64,000 nucleotides of DNA, taken from the NCBI GenBank assembly GCA_035263845.1, contig DATFQY010000222.1, positions 47,346 to 111,345 of the forward strand. Reading direction: 5' to 3'. Positions 35,022-46,383 of the stretch are shown in pieces. A program made the translations under genes and the position numbers. Origin of the DNA: JAWOLE01 sp035263845. Its GTDB lineage: Bacteria; Acidobacteriota; Thermoanaerobaculia; UBA5066; Gp7-AA6. Positions within the stretch are counted from its first letter, which is position 1; each line of letters opens with the position of its first letter. A model generated the notes under the pieces. It did no database searches. It was not told where the DNA came from and was given only the letters and a program-made list of their open reading frames with translations.

Positions 35022-36167
35022 ATGCCCATCTACCAATTCTCCCTGCTGATCCAGGCGGCCGGGACGGCTCTGCTGCTGGCGCTGTTCGTCCTCGTCTACC
35101 GGCGGATCCGGCTTGCCGCGCTGCTGGAGTGGATCTCCTCGTGGGCGTTTCTCCTCGCCGGCCTCGCCTTCCTCTGGGTCATCCCCGCTGTGGGACCGGA
35201 CCGCCGGCTTCTGTTTGTCCAGCACGCCGCGCTGCTGGCCCACGCGCTGTTTCTGCTGCGCGGGATCCGCCGCCTGCGCGACCCGAGGGGCGGACGCCTC
35301 CGGGAACTGCTCCTGCTCGCGCCGGTCTTCGGGGTCGCCTGGCTGACGTCGTCGGAGCCGCGGTCCGCGGCGTTCGTCCCGCTCATCCTGGCGGCGGTGT
35401 ACGTCTCGGCGGCGGTTTCCTTCGCGGTCACTCCGGGATCCACGGTCGGAAGGCTCATCCTCTCGATCTCGTTTCTCCTGTGGGGCGTCGAGCAGGCCGT
35501 CGTCGGCGCGGCCTCGCTGCGGTTCGAAGACGGCGCCCGGATGCCCTTCACGGTCCAGTACGCCGGTTTCGCGGCGATGCTGCTGGAGATGATGGTGGCC
35601 GTCGGGGTCATTCTCATCCTCTTCGAGGCGAGCCAGACGCGGCTGGCCTCGGAGATGGAGCAGCTCAAGCACTTCGACCTGCTGCTCAAGGAGAAGAGCC
35701 TTCGCGATCCGCTGACGGGCCTCTACAACCGGAGCCACTTCAACGACGTCCTTCGGCGGGAGCTCGTCGGCGCCCGCCTCGCGGGCGTCGAAGTGTCGGT
35801 GCTGCTCGCCGACGTGGACCGCTTCAAGCAAATCAATGACCGGCTGGGCCACGCGGTGGGCGACGACGTGCTGAAGTTCGTGGCGAACTACCTGACCTCG
35901 TGCGTCCGCGAGACCGACTACGTCTTCCGCTGGGGAGGCGACGAGTTTCTCGTGCTGCTGCCCCGCACGGACGAATCCGCCGCGGAGCAGAAGGCCGAGG
36001 AGCTCGGCCGCCGGCTCCCTCACATTCCCGGCGTGGAGCGGGTCTCGCCGAGCCTGTCCGTCGGATGGGCGACCCACCGCGCCGGCGAGGAGTTCTCGGC
36101 GACGCTCGCCGAAGCGGACGCCCGCATGTACGACCGCAAGCAGCGCGGGAGGCAGGCGGGCGGTTAA
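35022..36167 (+). CDS. Membrane-bound diguanylate cyclase (GGDEF)
   Basis: 381 residues. About seven hydrophobic helices cover residues 5-205, forming a membrane sensor without recognised name. A short coiled segment (SEMEQLKHFDLLLKEKSL) leads into a GGDEF domain (about 222-375): DPLTGLYNRSHFNDVL, VLLADVDRFKQINDRLGHAVGDDVL and WGGDEFLVLL. The intact GGDEF active loop predicts synthesis of cyclic di-GMP from GTP. RETD lies five residues upstream of GGDEF, the position of the inhibitory I-site, so product feedback is expected. The stop overlaps the convergent maf stop. Confidence 0.93.
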   Translation: MPIYQFSLLIQAAGTALLLALFVLVYRRIRLAALLEWISSWAFLLAGLAFLWVIPAVGPDRRLLFVQHAALLAHALFLLRGIRRLRDPRGGRLRELLLLAPVFGVAWLTSSEPRSAAFVPLILAAVYVSAAVSFAVTPGSTVGRLILSISFLLWGVEQAVVGAASLRFEDGARMPFTVQYAGFAAMLLEMMVAVGVILILFEASQTRLASEMEQLKHFDLLLKEKSLRDPLTGLYNRSHFNDVLRRELVGARLAGVEVSVLLADVDRFKQINDRLGHAVGDDVLKFVANYLTSCVRETDYVFRWGGDEFLVLLPRTDESAAEQKAEELGRRLPHIPGVERVSPSLSVGWATHRAGEEFSATLAEADARMYDRKQRGRQAGG

Positions 36168-36790
36168 GGAGAAGTCGACTGTAGACTCGTCCGGAACAGC
36201 CAACCTTCGACGATCGGGTCCCGGGTCTCCTTGAGCAATGAATAGACGCCCCTCGCGGGCAGCCCCATCACGTTGGTATAGGACCCGTGAACCGATTCGA
36301 TGAAGCGGGCCCCCAGCCCCTGGACGGCGTAAGCGCCGGCCTTGTCGCGCGGCTCGCCGGTTTCGACGTACCAGCGAATCTCGTCGGGCGAGAGCGCGCT
36401 GATCCGCACACCGGAGAGCGCCACCGTCTTGCGGCCGGCGTCGGTGCCCTTTCGGAGGCGCACGGCCGTGACGACGCGGTGCTCCCGGCCGGAAAGCCGG
36501 CGGAGCATTTCGGCGGCCTCGGAGTCGTCCCGAGGCTTTCCCAGGATGTCTCCGTCGAGCAGGACGAGCGTGTCGGCCGCGAGGACCCAGGAATGCGGGT
36601 GGCGCTTGACGACGGAGGCGGCTTTCTCCGATGCCAGGCGCGAGGAGGCGGCCTCGCCGGATTCTCCCGGACGGATCTCCTCGTTCACGTCTGCGGGATC
36701 CACGACGTACGGGATCCCGAGCGAGGTCAGGATCTCCGCGCGCCGCGGCGACGAGGAGGCGAGAACGAGCGCGAGTCTCTCGGGTCGCAT
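36164..36790 (-). CDS. maf: Maf-family nucleoside triphosphate pyrophosphatase
   Basis: 208 residues from ATG 36790 (normal Maf length); an upstream ATG at 36838 would add 16 residues without a better ribosome site. Motifs: LALVLASSSPRRAEIL at the N-terminus, VLAADTLVLLDGDILGKP with the catalytic Asp, GREHRVVTAV, and DKAGAYAVQGLGARFIESVHGSY. Maf proteins hydrolyse dTTP, UTP or modified nucleotides to monophosphates and influence septation. The gene converges on the GGDEF gene with a 4-bp overlap at the stops. Confidence 0.92.
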   Translation of the reverse strand: MRPERLALVLASSSPRRAEILTSLGIPYVVDPADVNEEIRPGESGEAASSRLASEKAASVVKRHPHSWVLAADTLVLLDGDILGKPRDDSEAAEMLRRLSGREHRVVTAVRLRKGTDAGRKTVALSGVRISALSPDEIRWYVETGEPRDKAGAYAVQGLGARFIESVHGSYTNVMGLPARGVYSLLKETRDPIVEGWLFRTSLQSTSP

Positions 36791-36881
36791 TTTTCGTTCG
36801 AGGTTTGAAATCTCTGGCCCCCCGGAGCCGTCCATCATAGACGTCGGATTTTTCCTGCTCTCAGTCTTTTTTCTTGCCTTC

Positions 36882-36958
36882 GAAGAGAATCGTGATCTAG
36901 CCTGACGCCATGTCCGCCGCCATCGTCGCCCCCGCCTCGTAGACGCGAGATTCTTTTC
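36882..36958 (+). promoter_or_regulatory. Stem enclosing a 10-codon mini-ORF upstream of the Mg2+ ATPase gene
   Basis: GAAGAGAATC at 36882-36891 can pair with GATTCTTTTC at 36949-36958 (ten pairs, one G-U). The enclosed loop contains the mini-ORF MSAAIVAPAS at 36910-36942. The sequence around the mini-ORF start is a near-copy of the true ATPase start 79 bp downstream. It may be a regulatory leader or the debris of a tandem duplication. Confidence 0.5.
36910..36942 (+). CDS. Mini-ORF MSAAIVAPAS, possible leader peptide
   Basis: Ten codons then TAG. The first four residues equal those of the downstream ATPase (MSAA). The box TAGCCT ends 6 nt before the ATG, and TAGCTT ends 6 nt before the ATPase ATG, so both starts look like leaderless modules. 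Leader ORFs controlling mgtA-type genes are known in enterobacteria; homology to those is not claimed. Confidence 0.35.
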   Translation: MSAAIVAPAS

Positions 36959-36988
36959 AGGTTAACAGGACTGATCTAGCTTGTTGCC

Positions 36989-39555
<2,567 letters not shown>

Positions 39556-39583
<28 letters not shown>

Positions 39584-40905
39584 AGCGCGGAGTCGCGGCG
39601 GCCTTCCTCTTCGGAGCGAGGGCCCTCGCGGCGCAGGAGCTCGAGACTCCCGCCGGCTCCGTCCAAGAGAAGCGCGCGGAGATTCACTTCCAGCTCACCA
39701 CGGTGACGCAGGCGCACCGGTCCTTCGACTCTCCCTACTCCGGCCGCAACAGCCTCCAGGCGGACCCGGAGCACGAAACGACGATCACCTCCACGCTCTT
39801 CCTCGGGGCGCGGCTCTGGAAGGGAGCCGAGCTCTACGTCAACCCCGAGCTGTCCGGTGGAAGCGGGCTGAGCCACACGCTCGGCGTGGGCGGCTTTCCC
39901 AACGGCGAAGCGTTCCGCGTCGCGGACGCCCAGCCGCACGTCTACCTGGCCCGAGCCTTCCTCCGGCAGACCTTCGCCGCCGGGCCGGAGACCGAGGCCG
40001 TTGAGGACGACGCCAACCAGCTCGGCGGCCGGCGGCCGGTGCGCCGCTGGACGGTGACAGCGGGACGGTTCGCGATCACGGACATCTTCGACGACAACGA
40101 GTACTCGCACGATCCGCGGACCCGATTCCTGAACTGGGCGGACTGGACGGCGGGCGCCTGGGACTATTCCGCCGACACGCGCGGCTACACCTGGGGAGTC
40201 GCCGTCGAGTTCGACGCGGAATCCTGGGCCGCGCGGTTCGGAGCGACGGCGGAACCGAAGGTCGCCAACGGCCTCGAGTTCGATACCGACCTCGCCCACG
40301 CCTACGCCCTGTCTGGAGAGTTCGAGCGCCGCTTCGTCCTGAGAGGCCGGAAGGGGAGCGCGAAGGCGATCCTGTTCTTCAACCGGGCCAACATGGGCAA
40401 CTACCGGGAAGCGATCGAAACCGCCCCTGCCGGGTCGGCTCCCGACGTGACCCTGACCCGCCGCCCCGGGCGCAGCAAGTGGGGCGGAGTCTTGAACCTC
40501 GAGCTGGGCCTGGGCGAGGCGTCGGGCCTCTTCCTTCGCGCGAGCTGGAACGACGGGCGTAACGAGACCTGGACGTACGCGGAGATCGACTGGTCCATCA
40601 CCATGGGGACGGCGTGGAAGCGGCCCTTCTCGTTCCGCCCGTCCGACGAAGCCGGCTTCGCGTTCATCATGAACGGGCTGTCCCGGGATCACCGGGACTA
40701 CCTCGCGGCGGGCGGCTACGGCTTCATGATCGGCGACGGGAAGCTGACTTACGGCTACGAGACGATCGGCGAGGTCTATTACAACGCCTCGCTACGGAGC
40801 TTCCTGTGGCTGACCGGAGACCTGCAGCTCGTGCAGAACCCGGGATACAACGAGGATCGCGGGCCCGTTCTCATTCCCGGGCTGCGGCTACACGCCGAGT
40901 TCTGA
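39556..40905 (+). CDS. OprB-like outer-membrane porin
   Basis: About 449 residues if started at TTG 39556. A CTG at 39580 would give the CTGA overlap typical of this genome and a compact signal peptide (KRGVAAAFLFGARALAAQE), so the start is unsettled. The mature protein resembles carbohydrate-selective porins (OprB): IHFQLTTVTQAHRSFDSPYSG, RVADAQPHVYLARAFLRQTF, TAGRFAITDIFDDNEYSHDPR, NWADWTAGAWDYSADTRGY, and the C-terminus PGLRLHAEF ending in Phe. Likely a passive channel for small solutes. Its coupling to the Mg2+ ATPase gene could mean a joint cation-uptake role, which is only a guess. Confidence 0.82.
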
Positions 40906-40921
40906 GCGGCCAGGGCGGCGA

Positions 40922-43900
40922 CTAGGGGTAGTAGCCGGTGATCGTGCGGGCCTGGAGGTTCGAGGGCTCGACCTTGATCTCGACCTTGCGCCACTTGTCC
41001 TTGCCGGCGGTGTTCGTCGAGTAATAAGTCAGCAGGTACTGGCTTCGCAGCTCCTCGTTGATCTGCTTGTAGACGGCCTCCAGGTTCTTGGCCGAGTCGA
41101 TGTAGAAGGTCTGGCCACCCGTGGCCGAGGCGAGCTTGTTGAGCTTGTACTTGACGTCGAGCTCCGCGCCGGAAATCCTCAGGCCGATGCCGTAGATCGC
41201 GATCCCGGCCCGGCGGACGTACTCGGCCGTCGTCTCGAAGTCGAACTTGGAGGCGGTGTCCTTACCGTCGGTCAGGATGACCAGCGCCTTCTTCCCCTTG
41301 ACCCCGGTGAACTGGTAGAGGCCGAAGACGATGGCGTCGTAGAGGGCCGTCGAGCCCTCGGCCCGCATCCCGGCGAAGGAGCGGAAGAGCTTGTCCTTGC
41401 GGTTGGTCATCTTGGCCAGGAGGTATGGCTCGTTGTCGAAGGAGATCGTGAAGGCGCGGTCCTTCTGACCGATCGAGTAGTCGAGGAAGCCCATCGCGGC
41501 CTGCTCGGCGTCGGGCAGCGACTCGAGCATCGAGGCCGAGGTGTCGATCATGACCCCGAGGGTCAGCGGCAGGTTCTTGACGTACTCGAAGGACTCGACC
41601 TTCTGGATGACGCCGTCCTCGAAGACCTTGAACGCCCCCTGCTGGAGTCCCGCGACCGGCCGGCCGTGCTCGTGGACGGTGGTGTAGAGCTCGACAGCGT
41701 CAACCGAGACCTCCGAGATGTACGCGGGGGCGTTGACATAGCGCAGGTCCTCGGCAACGGTCCCGTCGTCGAGCGTCCCGACGATCCGGACGTAGCCCAG
41801 CGACCCTCCCGCTTTGATGTTGACGACCTGCTCGTACGGCGCCTGGTAGAGCGTGGCGACCCGCGACTCGTTGGAGTAGAACTCGAGCTTCTGGAGGCTC
41901 TTTCCTTCCGGCACCGCGACCGCGGCGATGACCTTGGTCGGGCCGGAGACCTTCGCCCCCTTCTCCGGCGTCATGACCCGGACGCGGAAGATCTCCCGCC
42001 CCTCGTTGACGGTGTACTCGTCCTCGCCGACCGCGCGGCCCGAATCACCGTAGGCGACGACCCGGATCGTGTGCTTGCGGGGGAGCGGCCCGAGGTTCAG
42101 ATCGGCGTCGTAGGGCGGACGCGTCTTCGTCATCACCTTCGTGCCGTTCAGGTAGAAGTCCACGGCCTTGATGCCCTCGGCGGTCTTCGTCTCGAACCTC
42201 TGGAGGCCCGTGACGATCTCCTTGGCGACCGGGAGGATCGAGATGGCAGACGGGAGCAGGCCGATGTCCTTCGCCTTCTCCATCGTCGCCCGGGTGGCGG
42301 CCTTCGCCGCGAGCACCTCCGGGGGCGGCGCGTCGGGCTGCTCGGGGACCTTGAGGTTGTCGGTGATGCGTCCCTCGGCGTTCTGGTTGCCGTCGGAGAC
42401 CTTGAGGATCAGGTTGTATTCGCCGGGATAGAGGTAGCGCCTCACCGTCAGCGGGATCTTGTCGGCGTTGACCTCGCCGATCGGGACGTCGAAGCGATAC
42501 TTGAAGTTGTCGATCAGCCGCTCGCCCTTGACGACCTCGCCGATGACGTCCACGTTGTAGAACTTCTCCTCGCCGAGCTCGCGGGCCTTCAGGTCCGCCT
42601 TCGGGACGAGCAGCGACAGGTCCACGCCGATCTTGTTGGCGCGAAGCTCCGGGAACCGCACCAGCTTGACGACGCCGAGCGGCACCGACCCCGCGGCGAG
42701 GTCCGTCGTCATCGAGAGGATCTGGTCCACGCCTTCCGTCTCGACCGTCGGCGGCTGGAAGAGCTTGCTCGCCCCGAGCATGCCCATCGCGCCGGAGCCC
42801 AGGACGGTCGTCGTGTAGGCGATCGCCTGCTGGACCGTCCGCCACTCCGTGCAGCGGGTGGGGTCCACCCTGCGGCTGGCCTGCGGACCCGAAAGGCCGC
42901 TGACCCCGCCGACTTGGAGGACGTAGGGCCCGTCGAGCGGCAGCCAGAGCTTGTACTCGCCCATTCCCATGGGCTGGTAGAAGATCAGGTAGACCTTGCT
43001 CTTCAACGCCTCGAGCCGCTCGTAGAACCAGATCTGGATCGGGACGTAGACGTCGTCGCAGTTGATCGGGATCACGGCGTCGGGCGGGCCGTTCAAGACG
43101 AAGACCTTGGCCCGGTCGCTGTTCAAGTTCTTGAACTGCTGGACGGCGATCTCGACGCGCTGCGTGTAGACCTGGCGGAAATCGGTCCGCAGCCCCCGGT
43201 TGTCGATCGACCGCCGCTTCCAGAACGCCTCGATGAACCGGTCCTTCTGGAAGTTGTCGCCGATCTGGAGGAAGACCTGCCGCTCTTCGTCGCTGATGAT
43301 CATGTCCACGAGCGTCAGGAAGTCGTGGTACTTCTGCTCGAGGTGCGCCGTGAGCTCCTTGATCTCCTTGTTGTTCAACTTGCGCTTGACCGGCGCCGGC
43401 GTGGCGGGCTTGCCCGGAGCCCCCTGGGCGGACGCGGTCGTCGTCCCGCCGGGCCCTTCGACGTTCAACTTCTTCGCGTCGGGCGTGTCGGTCGTCGCCC
43501 ACTTGTCCTTCAGCTTCTCCAAGCCCTCGGTCGAGACCTTCGGGGCGGTAAAGATCTGCGACAGCTCGGTCATCGCGCCGGGGCCGCTTCCCTGCCTCGC
43601 GCGGATCTCCATGTAGGCGTGGTAGACGTCGCAGCGGTCGGTGCACGGGCTGCAGCGGTCGGCCATGTTGTGCGAGCCCGGGCAGTCGTTGGCCATGTCC
43701 GCGAGGCTCTTCCGGCAGGAGTTCGGCATGAAGAGGTCGGACTCGCGGTCGATCATGGTCCAGAGCTTGCGCGGGCCCGAGTTGTTGGGCCGGTAGAAGA
43801 AGAACTTGTACGTCGTTCGGCCGCTCGGGCCGAAGTTGTTGTAGGTCCAGATCTCGAGGTCCCGAAACGTTTCGTCCCCCGCGCAGTTGGGCTTCACGAT

Positions 43901-45151
43901 CTCCGCGGGCTCGCCGTGGTAAAGGACCATCTTGCCGGCGTCCTCCCGCCATCCGTCGTACTTCTCGTCGGCCAGGCGCCGGATCTCGTCGTACCGGTAG
44001 CGGTAGCCGGGGCCGAGGGGCTGCGGAAGGCTCGGGACCTCGCGGCGCTCCCAGAAGGCTTTCTTGAACTCCTCGCGCTGGTAGGGCTGGGACAGGGCGA
44101 GGAAGACCTTCTCTTCATCCGGGAGCATGATCGGGGCGACCCACTCCGTCAGCCACTTCTTCTCTTCTTCCGGAAGGGCCTTGATCTGGTCCGCGCGGGA
44201 AGGAGCCGGCCCGTTCTTCGCGGGGGCGGCGGCGGCCGGCTTCTCGCCAGCTTTCTCCGCCGGCTTCTCAGCTGTCTTGTCGGCGGTCTTCTCCGCCGGC
44301 TTCTCGGGTGCGGCGGCGGGCTGCGCCGCGTCCGCCGTGTTCTGGACTCCGATCTTCTTGGCGTTGGGGTCCGTCGCGTTGGCCGAGCCGATCCGCTCCC
44401 ACAGGGCCGCGAGCCCTTCCACCGGGACCTTCGGAGGAGTTCCGATCGCGGAGGCCTCCATCGGTCCGCGCCCCGCGATCCCCGCCGCGATCGTCGCGAG
44501 GTAGCAGGAGCAGTCGTTGGCGTTCTGGGACGCCGCGCAGACCAGGTCGAAAGCGGAGCTGCTCCACCCGCGCTGGAAGCCCGTGCCGGGTGCGATCTCG
44601 AGGATGCCCAGGTCTCCGGGGAGCCAGAGCTTTCGCGGAGCGCCGATTGTCTGGCGGTAGAAGATGTGCCGCTCCAGCGTCGAGCTTCCGCTCGACACCT
44701 GGTAGCTCCAGACCTCCGCGTAGCGGAACCCGTGGCACGCCGCCTGGTCGTCGATCGACACCGGCTCTCCCTTGCGAATCACCATGCGGCCCGCGTCGCT
44801 GTTGACTCCGTCGTACTCGGATGCCGCGAGGTCCCAGTAGTTCTGGTAGCGCTGGTGATAACCGGGCCCCAGGGGCGGGCTCAGGTTGTTCTGCTCGCGC
44901 CTCTCCCAGAAGTCCTTCTTGAAGGCATCTCTCTGGTAGGAAGTCGTGAGCTGGAGAAAGAGGTTCTCTTCTTCCGGAAGGATGATCGGCCCGACGAACT
45001 CGGTCAGCCACTTTCGCTCCTCGTCGGGGAGCGCCTTGATGCGTTCGGCTTTTTGTTTCTTCGAGAGGGTCGGCGTTGTTTGGGCGACCGCGGCCCCGGA
45101 GCAGAGGAGGGAAACCGCGACGAAGAGCACGATGCGAACCTTCGTCGTCAT
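40922..45151 (-). CDS. Giant exported protein: three GWxTD-like units plus VWFA domain
   Basis: 1409 residues, signal peptide TKVRIVLFVAVSLLCSGAAVAQ. Three related units follow, at about 30-260, 325-560 and 590-800. Each starts with a helix like IKALPDEERKWLTEFVGPIILPEEE, then an RDAFKKDFWERRE-type segment and a GRMVIRKGEP or AKVFVLNGPPD strand, as in GWxTD-domain proteins. Ala/Lys/Pro-rich linkers separate units 1 and 2. Residues ~850-1150 carry beta-sandwich segments. The C-terminal ~230 residues are a VWFA domain with MIDAS LGVMIDTSASMLESLP and ALVILTDGKDTASKFDFE. Likely periplasmic or cell-surface; function unknown. It is divergent from the cysteine desulfurase gene. Confidence 0.8.
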   Translation of the reverse strand: MTTKVRIVLFVAVSLLCSGAAVAQTTPTLSKKQKAERIKALPDEERKWLTEFVGPIILPEEENLFLQLTTSYQRDAFKKDFWERREQNNLSPPLGPGYHQRYQNYWDLAASEYDGVNSDAGRMVIRKGEPVSIDDQAACHGFRYAEVWSYQVSSGSSTLERHIFYRQTIGAPRKLWLPGDLGILEIAPGTGFQRGWSSSAFDLVCAASQNANDCSCYLATIAAGIAGRGPMEASAIGTPPKVPVEGLAALWERIGSANATDPNAKKIGVQNTADAAQPAAAPEKPAEKTADKTAEKPAEKAGEKPAAAAPAKNGPAPSRADQIKALPEEEKKWLTEWVAPIMLPDEEKVFLALSQPYQREEFKKAFWERREVPSLPQPLGPGYRYRYDEIRRLADEKYDGWREDAGKMVLYHGEPAEIVKPNCAGDETFRDLEIWTYNNFGPSGRTTYKFFFYRPNNSGPRKLWTMIDRESDLFMPNSCRKSLADMANDCPGSHNMADRCSPCTDRCDVYHAYMEIRARQGSGPGAMTELSQIFTAPKVSTEGLEKLKDKWATTDTPDAKKLNVEGPGGTTTASAQGAPGKPATPAPVKRKLNNKEIKELTAHLEQKYHDFLTLVDMIISDEERQVFLQIGDNFQKDRFIEAFWKRRSIDNRGLRTDFRQVYTQRVEIAVQQFKNLNSDRAKVFVLNGPPDAVIPINCDDVYVPIQIWFYERLEALKSKVYLIFYQPMGMGEYKLWLPLDGPYVLQVGGVSGLSGPQASRRVDPTRCTEWRTVQQAIAYTTTVLGSGAMGMLGASKLFQPPTVETEGVDQILSMTTDLAAGSVPLGVVKLVRFPELRANKIGVDLSLLVPKADLKARELGEEKFYNVDVIGEVVKGERLIDNFKYRFDVPIGEVNADKIPLTVRRYLYPGEYNLILKVSDGNQNAEGRITDNLKVPEQPDAPPPEVLAAKAATRATMEKAKDIGLLPSAISILPVAKEIVTGLQRFETKTAEGIKAVDFYLNGTKVMTKTRPPYDADLNLGPLPRKHTIRVVAYGDSGRAVGEDEYTVNEGREIFRVRVMTPEKGAKVSGPTKVIAAVAVPEGKSLQKLEFYSNESRVATLYQAPYEQVVNIKAGGSLGYVRIVGTLDDGTVAEDLRYVNAPAYISEVSVDAVELYTTVHEHGRPVAGLQQGAFKVFEDGVIQKVESFEYVKNLPLTLGVMIDTSASMLESLPDAEQAAMGFLDYSIGQKDRAFTISFDNEPYLLAKMTNRKDKLFRSFAGMRAEGSTALYDAIVFGLYQFTGVKGKKALVILTDGKDTASKFDFETTAEYVRRAGIAIYGIGLRISGAELDVKYKLNKLASATGGQTFYIDSAKNLEAVYKQINEELRSQYLLTYYSTNTAGKDKWRKVEIKVEPSNLQARTITGYYP

Positions 45152-45195
45152 CGGGTGTCGATCTTAACTCCCGGGAATGAAGGGGCTATTCCTTT

Positions 45196-45214
45196 ACGCA
45201 AGATTTATTTGCGT
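45196..45214. promoter_or_regulatory. Inverted repeat between divergent genes
   Basis: ACGCAA (45196-45201) and TTGCGT (45209-45214) with a 7-nt A+T-rich centre, midway between the GWxTD/VWFA gene and the cysteine desulfurase gene. Operator-like spacing; GATAAT follows at 45224-45229. Confidence 0.4.
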
Positions 45215-45249
45215 GATAGGACGGATAATTCAAAACGCGGGACGATCTG

Positions 45250-46383
45250 TTGATTTACCTCGACAACAACGCCTCCACAAAATTGGATTCGGAGGTCGAA
45301 GAAGCCATGGCGCGCGCCATGGCGGTCTTCGGAAATCCGTCTTCCGTTCACGGCGAGGGACGGCTGGCGAGGCGTCTCGTCGAGGAGGCCCGGGATGAGG
45401 TCGCGGCTCTCATCGGCGCCGCGCCCGAGGAGGTCTTCTTCACGTCCGGCGGGACGGAGTCCAACGCCCTCGCGGTCTTCGGGGGCGCCGCGGCGGCGGG
45501 GCCGAGAGCGCGGGTCGTGATCTCCGGCGCGGAGCATCCCTCGGTCCGCGAGGCGGCGGAGGCCCTGGCGGGCGAGGGCGCGGTCGTCGTCCGGGTCAAT
45601 CCCGATCCTTCCGGGGCGCTCGACGCGGCGAAGGTGCTCGAGGCCGCGGGGCCCGGGCCGGCGTTCGTCAGCGTGATGGCGGCCAACAACGAGTACGGAG
45701 CGCTCTTCCCGGTCGCGGAGATCGGGGCGGCGCTGCGGGAGCGGGGCGGGATCTTCCACACCGACGCGGTGCAGGCGGCCGGAAGGATTCCCGTGAGCGT
45801 CCGCGAGTGGGGGGCGGACCTGGCAACGGTGTCCGCCCACAAGATGCACGGCCCCAAGGGGACCGGGGCGCTCTACATCCGCAAGGGCCTGCGGATTCCC
45901 GCGCGGACGCCGGGAGGAGGGCAGGAGAAGAAGATCCGGGCGGGAACGGAGAACACAGGGGGCATCGCGGGCTTCGGCGCCGCGGCGCGCTTCGCCCGGG
46001 CGAGGCTCGGCGAAGCGGAGGAGATCGGCCGGCTGCGCGACCGCTTCGAGCGCGGGATCCTCGAGCGGGTCGAGGGAGCGCGGGCCGTCGGGGCGCAAGC
46101 GCCCCGCCTTCCGAACACCACGGCCATCCTTTTCGAGGGCGCGCCGGCGGAGGCGCTGCTGATCCGGCTCGACCTCGACGGCGTCGCCGCGTCCGCGGGA
46201 AGCGCCTGCTCGAGCGGCACGCTTGCTCCGTCCCCCGCGATCCTCTCGCTCGGCCTCACGCCGGAACGAGCCCGAAGCGTGCTGCGTTTCTCGCTCTCCC
46301 GATTCACGACCGCCGAGGAGATCGAGGCCGCGGTGGAGATCGTTTCGCGCGCCGCCTCCGAGGCCCGCGTACAATCCGGCTGA
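45250..46383 (+). CDS. Cysteine desulfurase, NifS/IscS class
   Basis: 377 residues from TTG (IYLDNNASTKLDSEVEEAM). PLP-binding features: FTSGGTESNALAVFG, the PLP lysine in SAHKMHGPKGTGALYI (about 198), and the active-site cysteine in SAGSACSSGTLAPSPAIL (about 320). The enzyme removes sulfur from cysteine as a persulfide for iron-sulfur clusters or thio-modified tRNA. It overlaps mnmA by one base (TGATG), so it is probably the dedicated sulfur donor for 2-thiouridine synthesis. A TACAAT box within its last codons may give mnmA an extra promoter. Confidence 0.93.
   Translation: MIYLDNNASTKLDSEVEEAMARAMAVFGNPSSVHGEGRLARRLVEEARDEVAALIGAAPEEVFFTSGGTESNALAVFGGAAAAGPRARVVISGAEHPSVREAAEALAGEGAVVVRVNPDPSGALDAAKVLEAAGPGPAFVSVMAANNEYGALFPVAEIGAALRERGGIFHTDAVQAAGRIPVSVREWGADLATVSAHKMHGPKGTGALYIRKGLRIPARTPGGGQEKKIRAGTENTGGIAGFGAAARFARARLGEAEEIGRLRDRFERGILERVEGARAVGAQAPRLPNTTAILFEGAPAEALLIRLDLDGVAASAGSACSSGTLAPSPAILSLGLTPERARSVLRFSLSRFTTAEEIEAAVEIVSRAASEARVQSG

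Noticed and set aside
41666..45253. 1195-codon plus-strand open frame opposite the GWxTD/VWFA gene
   Set aside because: Low-complexity translation; the minus-strand protein has a signal peptide, repeated domains and a MIDAS motif, so the plus frame is a shadow.
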